DNA of 64,000 nt from Nocardioides cavernaquae (GCF_003600895.1 NZ_QYRP01000002.1:1116001-1180000); one strand, 5' to 3'. Positions 26,768 to 35,209 are shown, counted from the stretch's first letter. Translations and numbers: made by a program. Notes: a model not told the origin generated them from the letters alone.

Positions 26768-27520
26768 ATGGACGCCACCGAGCGCGAACTCCGCGAGCAG
26801 CTGGCCGCCGTCTACCGGCTGGTCGCGCACTACCGGATGACCGACCTGATCTTCACGCACATCTCGCTGCGGCTGCCGGGGCCGGACCACCACTTCCTGA
26901 TCAACCCCTACGGGCTGCTGTTCGAGGAGATCACCGCATCTTCGCTCGTGAAGATCGATCTGAACGGGGAGAAGGTGGAGGAGTCGCCGTATCCGGTCAA
27001 TCCGGCCGGCTTCGTCATCCACAGCGCGATCCACGCTGCCCGCGAGGACGCCCAGTGCATCCTCCACACGCACACGCGGGCGGGCTGCGCCGTCGCCGGA
27101 CAGGCGCACGGACTGCTGCCGATCAACCAGATCAGCATGGAGTTCTTCGGCCGCACGGCCTATCACGACTACGAGGGCGTCGCGCTCTCGCTTTCCGAGC
27201 AGCAGCGGCTGGTGTCTGACATGGGCGACAACGACGTGATGATCCTGCGCAACCACGGCCTGCTGACCGTCGGGCGTACGCCGGGCGAGGCGCTGCTGCG
27301 GATGATCAACCTCGACAAGGCCTGCCAGATCCAGGTCGACGCACTCGCCGGCGGGTCTCCGCTGGTGCTTCCGTCCGACGCGTTGGCGCTCCGGACCGCG
27401 GCCCAGCTGGCCGGAGAGGACAGCGAGGGCGACGACTTCGTCGACAGCTTTGCGATGGACCTCGCCTGGGACGCGCTGCTGCGGCAGGCCGAGCGGATCG
27501 GACCGGACTTCCGCGACTGA
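26768..27520 (+). CDS. Class II aldolase/adducin family protein
   Basis: 250 residues with the class II aldolase N-terminal fold: HISLRLPG near residue 37, the zinc-binding HTHTRAGCAVAG and the second HNHG-type site seen as LRNHGLLTVG. Characterised members include fuculose-phosphate aldolase and sugar epimerases, but this subgroup, often annotated only as class II aldolase, has no clear substrate. A Shine-Dalgarno GCAAGGAG precedes the ATG. It is cotranscribed with the ABC transporter and hydroxyacid dehydrogenase genes. Confidence 0.85.
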   Translation: MDATERELREQLAAVYRLVAHYRMTDLIFTHISLRLPGPDHHFLINPYGLLFEEITASSLVKIDLNGEKVEESPYPVNPAGFVIHSAIHAAREDAQCILHTHTRAGCAVAGQAHGLLPINQISMEFFGRTAYHDYEGVALSLSEQQRLVSDMGDNDVMILRNHGLLTVGRTPGEALLRMINLDKACQIQVDALAGGSPLVLPSDALALRTAAQLAGEDSEGDDFVDSFAMDLAWDALLRQAERIGPDFRD

Positions 27521-27614
27521 TCAGTCCGCCGAGGGGATCCGCTTCGAGGCGCTCGCGCCGTCGATCTCCTCGGGATGGGCTGCATGCAGCCAGGTCGGCG
27601 GCACAATCGATCGC

Positions 27615-28100
27615 ATGGACATCGATCGCGTGGACGAGGTGCGGATCGCAACCCCGGCCGATGCCGCGGTGGTCGCGCAGATGCTGGCCGACTTCAACCG
27701 CGAGTTCGACGCCGAGGGACAGGATGCAGCGGTGTTCGCCGCCCGGCTCGTCGGGCTGCTCGCACGCTCGGACCTGATGACGCTCCTTGTCGGACCAGAG
27801 ACCGCGCCGGTCGGTTTCGCACTGGTGACCTTCCGCCCCACGCCGTACGCCGACGGACCGCTCGTCCAGCTCGAAGAGCTGTACGTACGCCCGGGTCTTC
27901 GGTCGCAGGGCGCCGGCTCCGCGCTGATCGCCGCGCTGATGGTGGAGGCGCGGCGGCGTGGTGCGCTCGAGGTGCTGATCAACGTCGATGAGCCCGATGT
28001 GGACGCACGGCGGTTCTACGAGCGGCACGGGTTCACCTGCCTCGACCCGGACTCCGACTCGCTCATGCTCTGCTACCTCGGCGCGGTCGGCTCGGATTGA
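27615..28100 (+). CDS. GNAT family N-acetyltransferase
   Basis: 161 residues covering a complete GNAT domain: LEELYVRPGLRSQGAGSALI holds the acetyl-CoA RxxGxG loop, and the C-terminal RRFYERHGF is typical of motif B. The upstream gap of about 95 bp leaves room for its own promoter. The acceptor is unknown. The start at 27615 gives an N-terminus ([18 protein letters not shown]) that fits the family. Confidence 0.87.
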   Translation: MDIDRVDEVRIATPADAAVVAQMLADFNREFDAEGQDAAVFAARLVGLLARSDLMTLLVGPETAPVGFALVTFRPTPYADGPLVQLEELYVRPGLRSQGAGSALIAALMVEARRRGALEVLINVDEPDVDARRFYERHGFTCLDPDSDSLMLCYLGAVGSD

Positions 28101-28159
28101 GCCCTGCCGTCCCGAGGGTCTTGTGCGAGCCCAGCGGCCCGGTCGCACCGTGCGAGGCC

Positions 28160-28223
28160 GGCCCGGTTTTCGTCCACAACCGACTCGGGGAACGAGCTGG
28201 TCGGCCCAGTTTTCATCCACAAC
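28160..28223 (+). repeat. Direct repeat with DnaA-box-like cores
   Basis: A 21-base sequence (GGCCC, then GTTTTC, then TCCACAAC, with two variable positions) occurs at 28160-28180 and 28203-28223. Each copy contains TC(G/A)TCCACA, one mismatch from the DnaA-box consensus TTATCCACA. A third near-match in opposite orientation (TGTGGATCA) lies at 28251-28259. The repeats lie in the 198-bp gap before the SOS-controlled HNH gene. I see nothing else in this gap. Confidence 0.6.
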
Positions 28224-28263
28224 GAAATAGCATCTGACCTGCACAAACGCTGTGGATCATCCC

Positions 28264-28292
28264 TTGACTCGAACGATTGTTCGAGGGAGAAT
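28264..28292 (+). promoter_or_regulatory. Promoter of the HNH gene
   Basis: TTGACT at 28264-28269 and GAGAAT at 28287-28292 are separated by 17 bases and place transcription start close to the ATG at 28299. The whole spacer is occupied by the LexA box, so repressor binding would block polymerase. Confidence 0.5.
28269..28284. promoter_or_regulatory. LexA SOS box
   Basis: TCGAAC-GATT-GTTCGA is a perfect palindrome matching the actinobacterial/Gram-positive SOS consensus TCGAAC-N4-GTTCGA. It sits 14 bases before the start of the DUF222/HNH gene, and related 13E12-repeat genes in mycobacteria are known LexA targets. Confidence 0.85.
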
Positions 28293-28298
28293 TGGTCC

Positions 28299-29672
28299 AT
28301 GGACAACCACTTCTCGGGGTCCACGATCGTCTCGCCGCTCCTGGCGATGACCCGGTCGGTGGACGAGCAGCTGAAGCAGGCACGGGGCGCCACCCCGGCC
28401 TTCCTCCCGCTGCCCGAAAAGCGCGAACTCCTCACCACCCTGGTCAGCCTGGGCAACCAGATCGACGGCCTCCTCGTCGAAGCCCTCGGAGTCTGCGGAG
28501 ATGTGGCCGACGCCGAAGGATTCAAGACCGCCGGCACCTGGCTGGCCACCCAGACCCACTCGGAGCGTTCCGTGCTTGGCGGGCTGCAGCGCCTCGCTGA
28601 CGACGTCACCGCCCGCTACCCCCTGGTCCTGGAAGGCATGCGCACCGGCAACGTGTCAGTGCGCCAGGCCGAAGCCATCACGCGTTCGCTGGACGCCCTG
28701 GGCACGGATGTCTCGCGCGACATCAAGGTCGAAGCCGAAGCCCGCATGGTCGCCTTCGCCGCCGAGTTCGACGCACACGAGCTCAAGAAGCTCGGCGCCG
28801 CGATCCTCGAAACCATCGACCCCGACACCTTCGAAGACAACGAACGCCAACGCCTCGAAGACGAGCTCCGCAAAGCCCACGAAGCGACCCGCCTCACCCT
28901 CCGCCAGCGCGGTGACGGCACCACCCGCATCAGCGGCGTCATCCCCGACGCCCTGGCCGCCCGACTCCGCACCTGCCTGTCCGCGTTCTCCTCACCCCGA
29001 CACGACACCGCCACTGCCAACAAGGCGGCCAACCCGACGGGGACCACCGACAACCGTGACGGCGCCGACAGCGCTTCGGGCGACGTGCCGGACAACGCGG
29101 GCGGCAACGGCTCGCCAGCCGCTGATGACTCCCCCTACCTCGACCCCGTCACCGGCAAACGCCTCCCACACGACCGAGTTCTCGGCGAAGCCCTCTGCGC
29201 CTTCATCGAAGCCGCCGACCCCACCCGCATGCCCATCCAAGGCGGAGCAGCGACCACGATCATCGTCACGATGGATCTGGACAAGCTCCGCGCAGGAGTC
29301 GGCGTCGCCACCGCCGGTGGTGAGCGGATCCCCGCCGGTGAAGTCCGCCGGCTCGCCTGCCAAGCCGGCATCGTCCCCGCCGTACTCGGCGGGAAGTCCG
29401 AGATCCTCGACCTCGGCCGCACCAGCCGACTGTTCAGCCCAGCCCAACGCAAAGCCCTCCGGGTCCGCTACCGCACCTGCATCGTCGAAGGCTGCGACGT
29501 GCCCGGCGAGCAGTGCGAAGCCCACCACCACCGACCGTGGTCAAAGGGCGGACCCACCAACCTTGAAGACGGGGCACTGGCCTGCCCCCGCCACCACCAT
29601 CTGCTCCACGACGACACCTACGAGGTGACCTTCACTCCCCAGGGAGAAGTCCGCCTCCACCGGAGATGCTGA
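28299..29672 (+). CDS. DUF222 / HNH endonuclease (13E12 repeat family)
   Basis: 457 residues: an N-terminal helical DUF222 domain (about 1-260), a low-complexity acidic linker (about 240-290) and a C-terminal HNH nuclease domain with CIVEGCDVPGEQCEAHHHRPWSKGG and CPRHHHLLHDD, containing zinc-binding cysteines and the HH catalytic pair. These proteins are abundant in actinobacteria and often present in several copies; in mycobacteria they are the 13E12 repeat family. Their function is unsettled. The SOS box in the promoter indicates induction by DNA damage. Confidence 0.92.
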   Translation: MDNHFSGSTIVSPLLAMTRSVDEQLKQARGATPAFLPLPEKRELLTTLVSLGNQIDGLLVEALGVCGDVADAEGFKTAGTWLATQTHSERSVLGGLQRLADDVTARYPLVLEGMRTGNVSVRQAEAITRSLDALGTDVSRDIKVEAEARMVAFAAEFDAHELKKLGAAILETIDPDTFEDNERQRLEDELRKAHEATRLTLRQRGDGTTRISGVIPDALAARLRTCLSAFSSPRHDTATANKAANPTGTTDNRDGADSASGDVPDNAGGNGSPAADDSPYLDPVTGKRLPHDRVLGEALCAFIEAADPTRMPIQGGAATTIIVTMDLDKLRAGVGVATAGGERIPAGEVRRLACQAGIVPAVLGGKSEILDLGRTSRLFSPAQRKALRVRYRTCIVEGCDVPGEQCEAHHHRPWSKGGPTNLEDGALACPRHHHLLHDDTYEVTFTPQGEVRLHRRC

Positions 29673-29818
29673 ACAGCACAAGGAAGCCGCCTTCGGCAGG
29701 TCTTCAGCCGGTCTTATGCCCTCAAGCCGTGTGCGCACCTGCCGATGCCACGACGTCAGCGGGCGCCTGGCTCACGAACCCGCTGCCTGAGGGAGTGCGC
29801 ATCGGAGAGGACCGTCGC

Positions 29819-30367
29819 TTAGGGCGCAGTGCTCAGTTGAAGATGCTCGCGGATCGCGCCCGCAATCGTCACGGCATCGACGACACTCGTGTCGACCTCG
29901 AGGTCGTAGTGGATGCCACGGTGGACGCTTTCGGCCTGCTTCGCGGCCATGCCTTCGACCCGGTCAGCACGATCTCGCTCGCGTTCGGCAGCGACAGCAG
30001 GTGGGCAACGGACGCCGATCCAGGCGGTCGGGACCTGGCCCAGTGCCTCGCGCCAGCGACGCTGAGCGCTCGGGCCACTGACGAAGTTGTCCTCAATGAT
30101 CACCAGGCCACCGGCGGCCGCGACCGCAGCGACTCCCTTCATCCACTGATCCTCAACGACAGCAAACGCGGGTCCGTGCGTGATGCTGCCGTCGGACCCA
30201 AGTTCAAGACCCCCATCGATGTCCAGCAGCCGCGGCGGCGCAGCCTCGATGAGGGTGTCGACGCCAAGGCGGAGCCAGAAGCCAGCCAGTTCGCGCTGCA
30301 GGGCCTTGGCCAGCGTGCTCTTACCCGAACTGGAGCCTCCGTTGAGGACGATCACCTGGCCGGTCAT
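29819..30367 (-). CDS. Chloramphenicol phosphotransferase-like kinase
   Basis: 182 residues, the size of chloramphenicol 3-O-phosphotransferase from Streptomyces venezuelae, and similar along its length. It has the P-loop GGSSSGKSTLAKALQ at the N-terminus, the catalytic Asp in LGVDTLIEAAPPR, then IGVRCPPAVAAERERDR and YDLEVDTS. The Streptomyces enzyme inactivates chloramphenicol, but the family also contains P-loop kinases of unknown substrate. The gene overlaps the start of a small membrane protein gene by 4 bp. The DNA from about 29.7 to 30.7 kb looks less GC-rich than its surroundings and ends in a TAA stop, hinting at acquisition. Confidence 0.82.
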   Translation of the reverse strand: MTGQVIVLNGGSSSGKSTLAKALQRELAGFWLRLGVDTLIEAAPPRLLDIDGGLELGSDGSITHGPAFAVVEDQWMKGVAAVAAAGGLVIIEDNFVSGPSAQRRWREALGQVPTAWIGVRCPPAVAAERERDRADRVEGMAAKQAESVHRGIHYDLEVDTSVVDAVTIAGAIREHLQLSTAP

Positions 30368-30732
30368 ACGTTGCTCCGCTCATGTCGATGCCCGAGGGCG
30401 ATCACGTTGACAGCGGCTGCGCCGCTCAGCGCCAGGACACCCGCGAGGTCTGTTGTCACCAGAAACCAGGTTGCCGGGTCGCCAGTCGTCGACGAATGGC
30501 AGATGCCATCCGCCGTGCATGATGCCGAGCCCGAGCTTGAGGAGGGGTTGGCGCCGGGCGCGAGTGCCAGCAGGCCGTAGGTCACGTAGTACCCGGGCAG
30601 CGCGATCAGGCTCGCCGGAAGCGACAACGATGCGGCGAGCAGGATCATGAAGGTGAAGTCGTTGATGAATCCGATCCCCGCAGTGACCAGGACTCCAAGC
30701 ACATACGCCGCGGCCATCGTCCGGAAGCCCAT
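30364..30732 (-). CDS. Small hypothetical membrane protein
   Basis: 122 residues with about four hydrophobic segments: residues 4-24, 26-56, a soluble Ser/Cys-rich loop around 62-82 (SSSSGSASC, DGICHSSTTG), then 86-112. The two cysteines in the loop may form a disulfide outside the cell. It is translated just upstream of the kinase gene with a 4-bp overlap, so the two probably act together or are simply a transferred pair. I do not recognise its function; small membrane proteins of similar layout occur in Streptomyces. Confidence 0.6.
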   Translation of the reverse strand: MGFRTMAAAYVLGVLVTAGIGFINDFTFMILLAASLSLPASLIALPGYYVTYGLLALAPGANPSSSSGSASCTADGICHSSTTGDPATWFLVTTDLAGVLALSGAAAVNVIALGHRHERSNV

Positions 30733-30810
30733 TGGTCGAGGCTAGTCATGCTTCGCCATGGCGTCCGGCTACTGCCCCATCGACAGTGATCGAGAGCACT
30801 GTTGCGATCG

Positions 30811-31626
30811 TCAGCACTGTTGCGCCGACTGACCGCAGCTGGTGCGTCGGGTGCTCCCGTCGGCGAGGTGCACGGCGTACGACCATGTCTCGCCCTCCGG
30901 GTGGCGGGAGCTCTGCGCGATGCCGGGCCACCACGCAGCGAACCGGTCGCCGGCAACCGACGCCTGGATTTCGAGGCCTGAGGAGGTGTGCACGGTGACC
31001 CCCGTGACGTCGCTGCCGACGTGGCCCTCGAGCCAGTTGAACCAGCCGTCGTCGGTGCTGCCCTCCGCGCTCGTCTTCTCGACGATGCGGTCGGGGGCGA
31101 GGGTCGGTGGGCCGGCGGCGTCCGAGGGCGAGTAGCTCCCGAAGAAGTTGTCCGGTCTGCTGGCGTCCCCCACGGAGTCGTTGGGCAACAGGCAGATGGC
31201 TTCGGTGGCCTGGCTGACGAGCAGGACGTAGGTCCAGTCGCCACGTCGCTCCGCCACGGCGACGCGCCCTTCCCGGCCGGGGGCCCCGAGGGCCGCGCGG
31301 CAGGTGGCGGCCGCCTGGGCTGCGGCGTCCACGGTCAGGGGCTCAGGCGTCGGCGTCCACGAACCGTAGGCGTTGCCTCCACCGAGCAGCAGCCCAGGGA
31401 TGGCGACTCCTGCGGCGCCGACCAGGGCCACCGGCGCCAGCAGCCAGCGGCGGCGGCGCGGCCGGACCGGCTCCAGCGGGACCGGTTCGTCGCTCGGCGT
31501 CGCCACGATGCGGGCGAACACCGCGTCAGCACGTTGCAGCTCCCTCTCGGTCAAGGAGGTCCCGGCCGCGGGGTCGAGGCGGCGCAGGGCTTCGGTGACC
31601 GTGGCGTCGTCGGGGTGCCTTCTCAT
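30811..31626 (-). CDS. Membrane protein, probable anti-sigma partner of the adjacent ECF factor
   Basis: 271 residues: a cytosolic N-terminus (about 1-55), an Arg-rich stretch (RPRRRRW), one membrane helix (about 62-83, LLAPVALVGAAGVAIPGLLLGG) and a roughly 185-residue extracytoplasmic domain ending SCGQSAQQC. It overlaps the ECF sigma gene by 4 bp on the same strand, the usual arrangement for a sigma/anti-sigma pair. No known zinc anti-sigma motif is seen. Just downstream, at 30795-30824, the 12-mer AGCACTGTTGCG is repeated with an 18-bp period. Confidence 0.6.
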   Translation of the reverse strand: MRRHPDDATVTEALRRLDPAAGTSLTERELQRADAVFARIVATPSDEPVPLEPVRPRRRRWLLAPVALVGAAGVAIPGLLLGGGNAYGSWTPTPEPLTVDAAAQAAATCRAALGAPGREGRVAVAERRGDWTYVLLVSQATEAICLLPNDSVGDASRPDNFFGSYSPSDAAGPPTLAPDRIVEKTSAEGSTDDGWFNWLEGHVGSDVTGVTVHTSSGLEIQASVAGDRFAAWWPGIAQSSRHPEGETWSYAVHLADGSTRRTSCGQSAQQC

Positions 31627-32192
31627 CGGGGACTCCTCTCGGAAGCGGGGGCGTGCGGCAGGCGGTCGCCGACGGTGCTGGAGCCGAGGTGGCGCCGCAG
31701 GGTGCGCCGGGCACGGGACAACCGCAGGCGGAAGGCGACGGCGGAGATGCCCAGCACGTCCGCCGCCTCGGGTGCGGACAACCCGTCCAGGACGGAGAGG
31801 GCGATCGCCTCCTGGTCGGTGGCACTCAGCAGCGGCCAGGCGGCGGCGATGTCCACCCGGACGGCGACCACATCGGGGTGGTGGCTGTTGTCCGCAGGAC
31901 CGTGCCAGGTCTCGGCGAGGCGGACCGCGACGGCATCGCGCCGGTCCTCACGGCGCCGAGCGTTCTGCAGGGTCTTGCGGGCCACGCCGAAGAGCCAGGC
32001 ACGCGCTCCCGACAGATCGGCCGGTACGTCGTCGAGGCGGCGCCACGCGACGAGCATGACCTCGCCGACGACGTCCTCCGCCTGCGACGGATGCACACGC
32101 CTGCGCACGAAGCGGAGCAGGTCGCCGTACGCCGCGTCGTAGATCTCCCGGAAGCGCTGCTCACGCTCCAGCGGCGACGACGTCGATTCCAT
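31623..32192 (-). CDS. ECF RNA polymerase sigma factor
   Basis: 189 residues. Region 2 is visible as YDAAYGDLLRFVRRRVHPSQAEDVVGEVMLVAWRR and region 4 as LSATDQEAIALSVLDGLSAPEAADVLGISAVAFRLRLSRARRTLRR (landmark positions about 15-50 and 115-165). Region 4 uses SAVAFRLRLSRAR, the SigK/SigE-like DNA-recognition helix. The start at 32192 is chosen because AGGAAC lies upstream and because the domain begins there; a longer frame exists without support. Its target genes are unknown. It is coupled to the putative anti-sigma gene. Confidence 0.88.
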   Translation of the reverse strand: MESTSSPLEREQRFREIYDAAYGDLLRFVRRRVHPSQAEDVVGEVMLVAWRRLDDVPADLSGARAWLFGVARKTLQNARRREDRRDAVAVRLAETWHGPADNSHHPDVVAVRVDIAAAWPLLSATDQEAIALSVLDGLSAPEAADVLGISAVAFRLRLSRARRTLRRHLGSSTVGDRLPHAPASERSPR

Positions 32193-32244
32193 ACCCTGTT
32201 CCTGTCCGGATGGACTCGAGTGTGTCACCCGACGTCGCGCTTCG

Positions 32245-33732
32245 TCAGGAACCTGCGCCGCCCTGCCGGGTGCGCAGGGCGACCCAGGCATCGACGCGCA
32301 CCTGCGGGTCCATGAGGGACCGGTCGAGCAGCGACTCGATCCGCTCGACGCGGTGCCGCACGGTGTTGCGGTGGACGCCGAGGTCATCGGCAACCTTGAG
32401 CAGCGAGCCGTGGTGACGGAGGTAGGAGCCGAGCGTCTCGACGAGAGCGGGTTCGGCCTCCAGCGGAGCGAGGTACGACGCGGCGAAGGCCGCCGCTCGC
32501 GGCCCGTCCACCAGCGACAGCACTCCGCGACGTACACCTTCGGACCAGGAGACCACCGGTGCATCGACCGTGGTCAGCCGGAGCGCGTGACCCGCGGTCT
32601 CGTGGCTGACCGCGAGCTCTCCGATCGGTTGGGGCTCGCCGATCCCGATCCGCAGGCCCGCGGCCCGGAGGCTGCGCGCGGCGGACTCGGCGCCGTCGGC
32701 GCGGGTGACGCAGACCAGCTCGGGAGTGTCGTCGCGACCTGTGGCCCCAGCGAGGACACCGTCGCGCTCGAGCCGGGCCCGCCCGTCCTCGAGTGACGCG
32801 GCAGGCCCGGACGCGCGGAGGACCGCTGCCTGGCGCGGCAACCGGATCCGGGGCCCGCTGCTCGCCCCGAGCAACACCTGCGCGGTCCGGACGTCGCCGG
32901 AGGTGACCAGCTCGACGGCACGGCTGTGCAGCCGTCGATCGGCCTCGCGGCTCGCGCGACGTCGTTCCTCCGCGAGGCTCAGAAGAGCAACCGCAGTCGT
33001 GACCGTGCTGCGCTGGGCATCGCCCACACGACCACCAAAGCCGACCACCAGATAGCGATCAGGCCGCCCCTTCACACCGAGCGGGTTGACCAGCAGGGTG
33101 CCGCCCGGCGACGACAGGCTGGCCGCCGCCCGCAGGCCCTGTCGCCGGATCTGTGCCACGGCATCGCCCACCGTCGAGATGTCGAGCAGCTCCGGGCGCT
33201 CCCCGAACGGACCGAGAAGCACCACGCCGTCAGCACCGATCACGGCCGCCATCGAACCCGTCCGGGCCAGCTCCTCCACGAGCGCGCCCGGCTCGTTCTC
33301 GCGGAGGGCTGCCTGGGTGAGCGCGCGCTGCGACTCGAGTGCCGAGCGCGTTGCCGACTCCTCCTCGCGCTGGAGGTGCGAGGCCAGGGCCCGGCTGATC
33401 GCGACGAAGCGTGTTGCCCGTGGAACCTCGAACAGGTCGACCCCGTGCTTCCGGCAGGCCGACACCAGCTCCGGCGGGGGGACCGGATGAGTCATCTCGA
33501 CTGCGAGGCCGATCGCCACCACGCCCACGGCGGACAGGCGCCGGACATAGAGGTCCCAGCGCGTCGTCCAGCCGACTGTCTCGAGTCCTGTGGTGAGCAG
33601 CACCTCCCCGCCCTCGAGGAACGGCGAGGGGTCGTCGAGCTCGCTGGTCGCCACCCACCGCAGCGCGTCACTCCTCCGCGCGTCGACAACCGGCACCAGT
33701 CCCAGAGCCGGGTCGTCGAGCAGGTCGGCCAT
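32245..33732 (-). CDS. PucR family regulator, GabR-type
   Basis: About 495 residues with an N-terminal PucR domain (MADLLDDPALGLVPV, then GGEVLLTTGLE), a central region and a C-terminal PucR helix-turn-helix (TLGSYLRHHGSLLKVADDLGVHRNTVRHRVERIESLL, positions about 430-466). In Corynebacterium glutamicum a PucR-type GabR activates the gabTDP operon. This gene is likewise divergent from gabT, so the same role is inferred. GTG codons at 33738 and 33741 are alternative starts. No ribosome site is visible, so a leaderless start is possible. Confidence 0.85.
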   Translation of the reverse strand: MADLLDDPALGLVPVVDARRSDALRWVATSELDDPSPFLEGGEVLLTTGLETVGWTTRWDLYVRRLSAVGVVAIGLAVEMTHPVPPPELVSACRKHGVDLFEVPRATRFVAISRALASHLQREEESATRSALESQRALTQAALRENEPGALVEELARTGSMAAVIGADGVVLLGPFGERPELLDISTVGDAVAQIRRQGLRAAASLSSPGGTLLVNPLGVKGRPDRYLVVGFGGRVGDAQRSTVTTAVALLSLAEERRRASREADRRLHSRAVELVTSGDVRTAQVLLGASSGPRIRLPRQAAVLRASGPAASLEDGRARLERDGVLAGATGRDDTPELVCVTRADGAESAARSLRAAGLRIGIGEPQPIGELAVSHETAGHALRLTTVDAPVVSWSEGVRRGVLSLVDGPRAAAFAASYLAPLEAEPALVETLGSYLRHHGSLLKVADDLGVHRNTVRHRVERIESLLDRSLMDPQVRVDAWVALRTRQGGAGS

Positions 33733-33749
33733 CGTCACCACACTGCAAG

Positions 33750-33783
33750 TTTTGCACAGTATTCATCCACAGGTTGTGCAGAA
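33750..33783. promoter_or_regulatory. Inverted repeat between GabR-type gene and gabT
   Basis: TTTTGCACA (33750-33758) and TGTGCAGAA (33775-33783) are inverted with one mismatch, 25 bp centre to centre, and lie 18-51 bp upstream of the regulator start and upstream of gabT. A likely GabR operator controlling both directions. Confidence 0.5.
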
Positions 33784-33856
33784 CAGGCATCGCTTCGACC
33801 ACCGCAGCGGCCTACCGTCGATGACGTACCCCAAGCACCGATCGCGGAGGACCCCC

Positions 33857-35209
33857 ATGTCTACGAACACCCCCACCCCCGGCGGCCCGAGCCTGCCCCA
33901 GGAGCGTCGCCTCGTCACCGCGATCCCCGGCCCGAAGTCGCAGGAGCTGCAGGCCCGCAAGACGGCGGCCGTGGCCAGCGGCGTCGGGACCACGCTTCCC
34001 GTCTACATCACGGCCGCGGGCGGCGGCGTACTCGTCGACGTCGACGGCAACTCGCTGATCGACCTCGGCTCCGGCATCGCCGTCACCACGGTCGGCAACA
34101 GCGCACCCCGCGTCGTGCAGGCCGTGCAGGACCAGGTCGCCGCGTTCACGCACACCTGCTTCATGGTCACGCCGTACGCCGGGTACGTCGAGGTGGCCGA
34201 GGCGCTCAACCGACTCACCCCCGGCGACCACGAGAAGCGGACTGCGCTGTTCAACTCCGGCGCCGAGGCCGTGGAGAACGCCGTCAAGATCGCGCGCACC
34301 CACACGAAGAAGACCGGTGTCGTCGTCTTCGACCACGCCTACCACGGCCGCACCAACCTGACGATGGCGATGACCGCCAAGTCGATGCCCTACAAGAGCG
34401 GCTTCGGCCCGTTCGCCTCCGACGTCTACCGGGCACCGCTCTCCTACCCCTTCCGCGACGACCAGCTCGACGGCGCCACCGCGGCCGCCCGCGCCATCGA
34501 CGTCATCGAGAAGCAGGTCGGCGCCGACAACCTGGCCGCGCTCGTGATCGAGCCGATCCAGGGCGAGGGCGGCTTCATCGTCCCGGCCGCCGGATTCCTC
34601 CCGGCCCTCCAGGACTGGTGCACCGCCAACAACGTGGTCTTCATCGCCGATGAGGTCCAGACCGGCTTCGCCCGCACCGGCGCGATGTTCGCCGTCGACC
34701 ACGACCAGGTCGTCCCGGACATCATCGTCACGGCCAAGGGCATCGCCGGCGGCCTTCCGCTCTCCGCGGTCACCGGCCGCACCGAGATGATGGACTCCGC
34801 CCACGTCGGCGGACTCGGTGGCACGTACGGCGGCAACCCGCTCGCCTGCGCCGCCGCACTGGCCGTGCTCGAGACGATCGAGGCCGACGGCCTGGTCGAC
34901 CGCGCCGCCAAGATCGGCTCGCTCATGACCAGCCGCCTGCACGCCCTCCAGGAGCGCGACTCCCGCCTCGGCGACGTCCGCGGTCGCGGCGCGATGATCG
35001 CGGTCGAGCTGGTCAAGGCCGGCACCACCGAGCCCGACGCCGACCTCACCAAGCAGGTCGCCGCGGCCGCGCACCAGGCCGGTGTGGTCGTCCTGACCTG
35101 CGGCACCTACGGCAACGTGCTCCGCTTCCTCCCGCCGCTGTCGATCTCCGACGAGCTGCTCGAGGACGCCTGCAACGTGCTCGACGACGTCTTCGCGGCG
35201 ACCAAGTGA
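33857..35209 (+). CDS. gabT: 4-aminobutyrate-2-oxoglutarate aminotransferase
   Basis: 450 residues of the class III aminotransferase family. The PLP lysine is in IIVTAKGIAGGLPLSAV, preceded by FIADEVQTGFARTG and the phosphate-binding NSGAEAVENAVKIAR. It converts GABA and 2-oxoglutarate to succinate semialdehyde and glutamate. The start at 33857 follows CGGAGGA (33844-33850). The stop overlaps the start of a glutamate dehydrogenase gene, and gabD follows. Family members also accept 5-aminovalerate, so lysine-derived substrates are possible. Confidence 0.93.
   Translation: MSTNTPTPGGPSLPQERRLVTAIPGPKSQELQARKTAAVASGVGTTLPVYITAAGGGVLVDVDGNSLIDLGSGIAVTTVGNSAPRVVQAVQDQVAAFTHTCFMVTPYAGYVEVAEALNRLTPGDHEKRTALFNSGAEAVENAVKIARTHTKKTGVVVFDHAYHGRTNLTMAMTAKSMPYKSGFGPFASDVYRAPLSYPFRDDQLDGATAAARAIDVIEKQVGADNLAALVIEPIQGEGGFIVPAAGFLPALQDWCTANNVVFIADEVQTGFARTGAMFAVDHDQVVPDIIVTAKGIAGGLPLSAVTGRTEMMDSAHVGGLGGTYGGNPLACAAALAVLETIEADGLVDRAAKIGSLMTSRLHALQERDSRLGDVRGRGAMIAVELVKAGTTEPDADLTKQVAAAAHQAGVVVLTCGTYGNVLRFLPPLSISDELLEDACNVLDDVFAATK

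Noticed and set aside
28160..28259. Replication origin
   Set aside because: Only two or three imperfect DnaA-like boxes, no AT-rich unwinding region, and no dnaA, dnaN or rpmH in the window; the origin is probably outside it.
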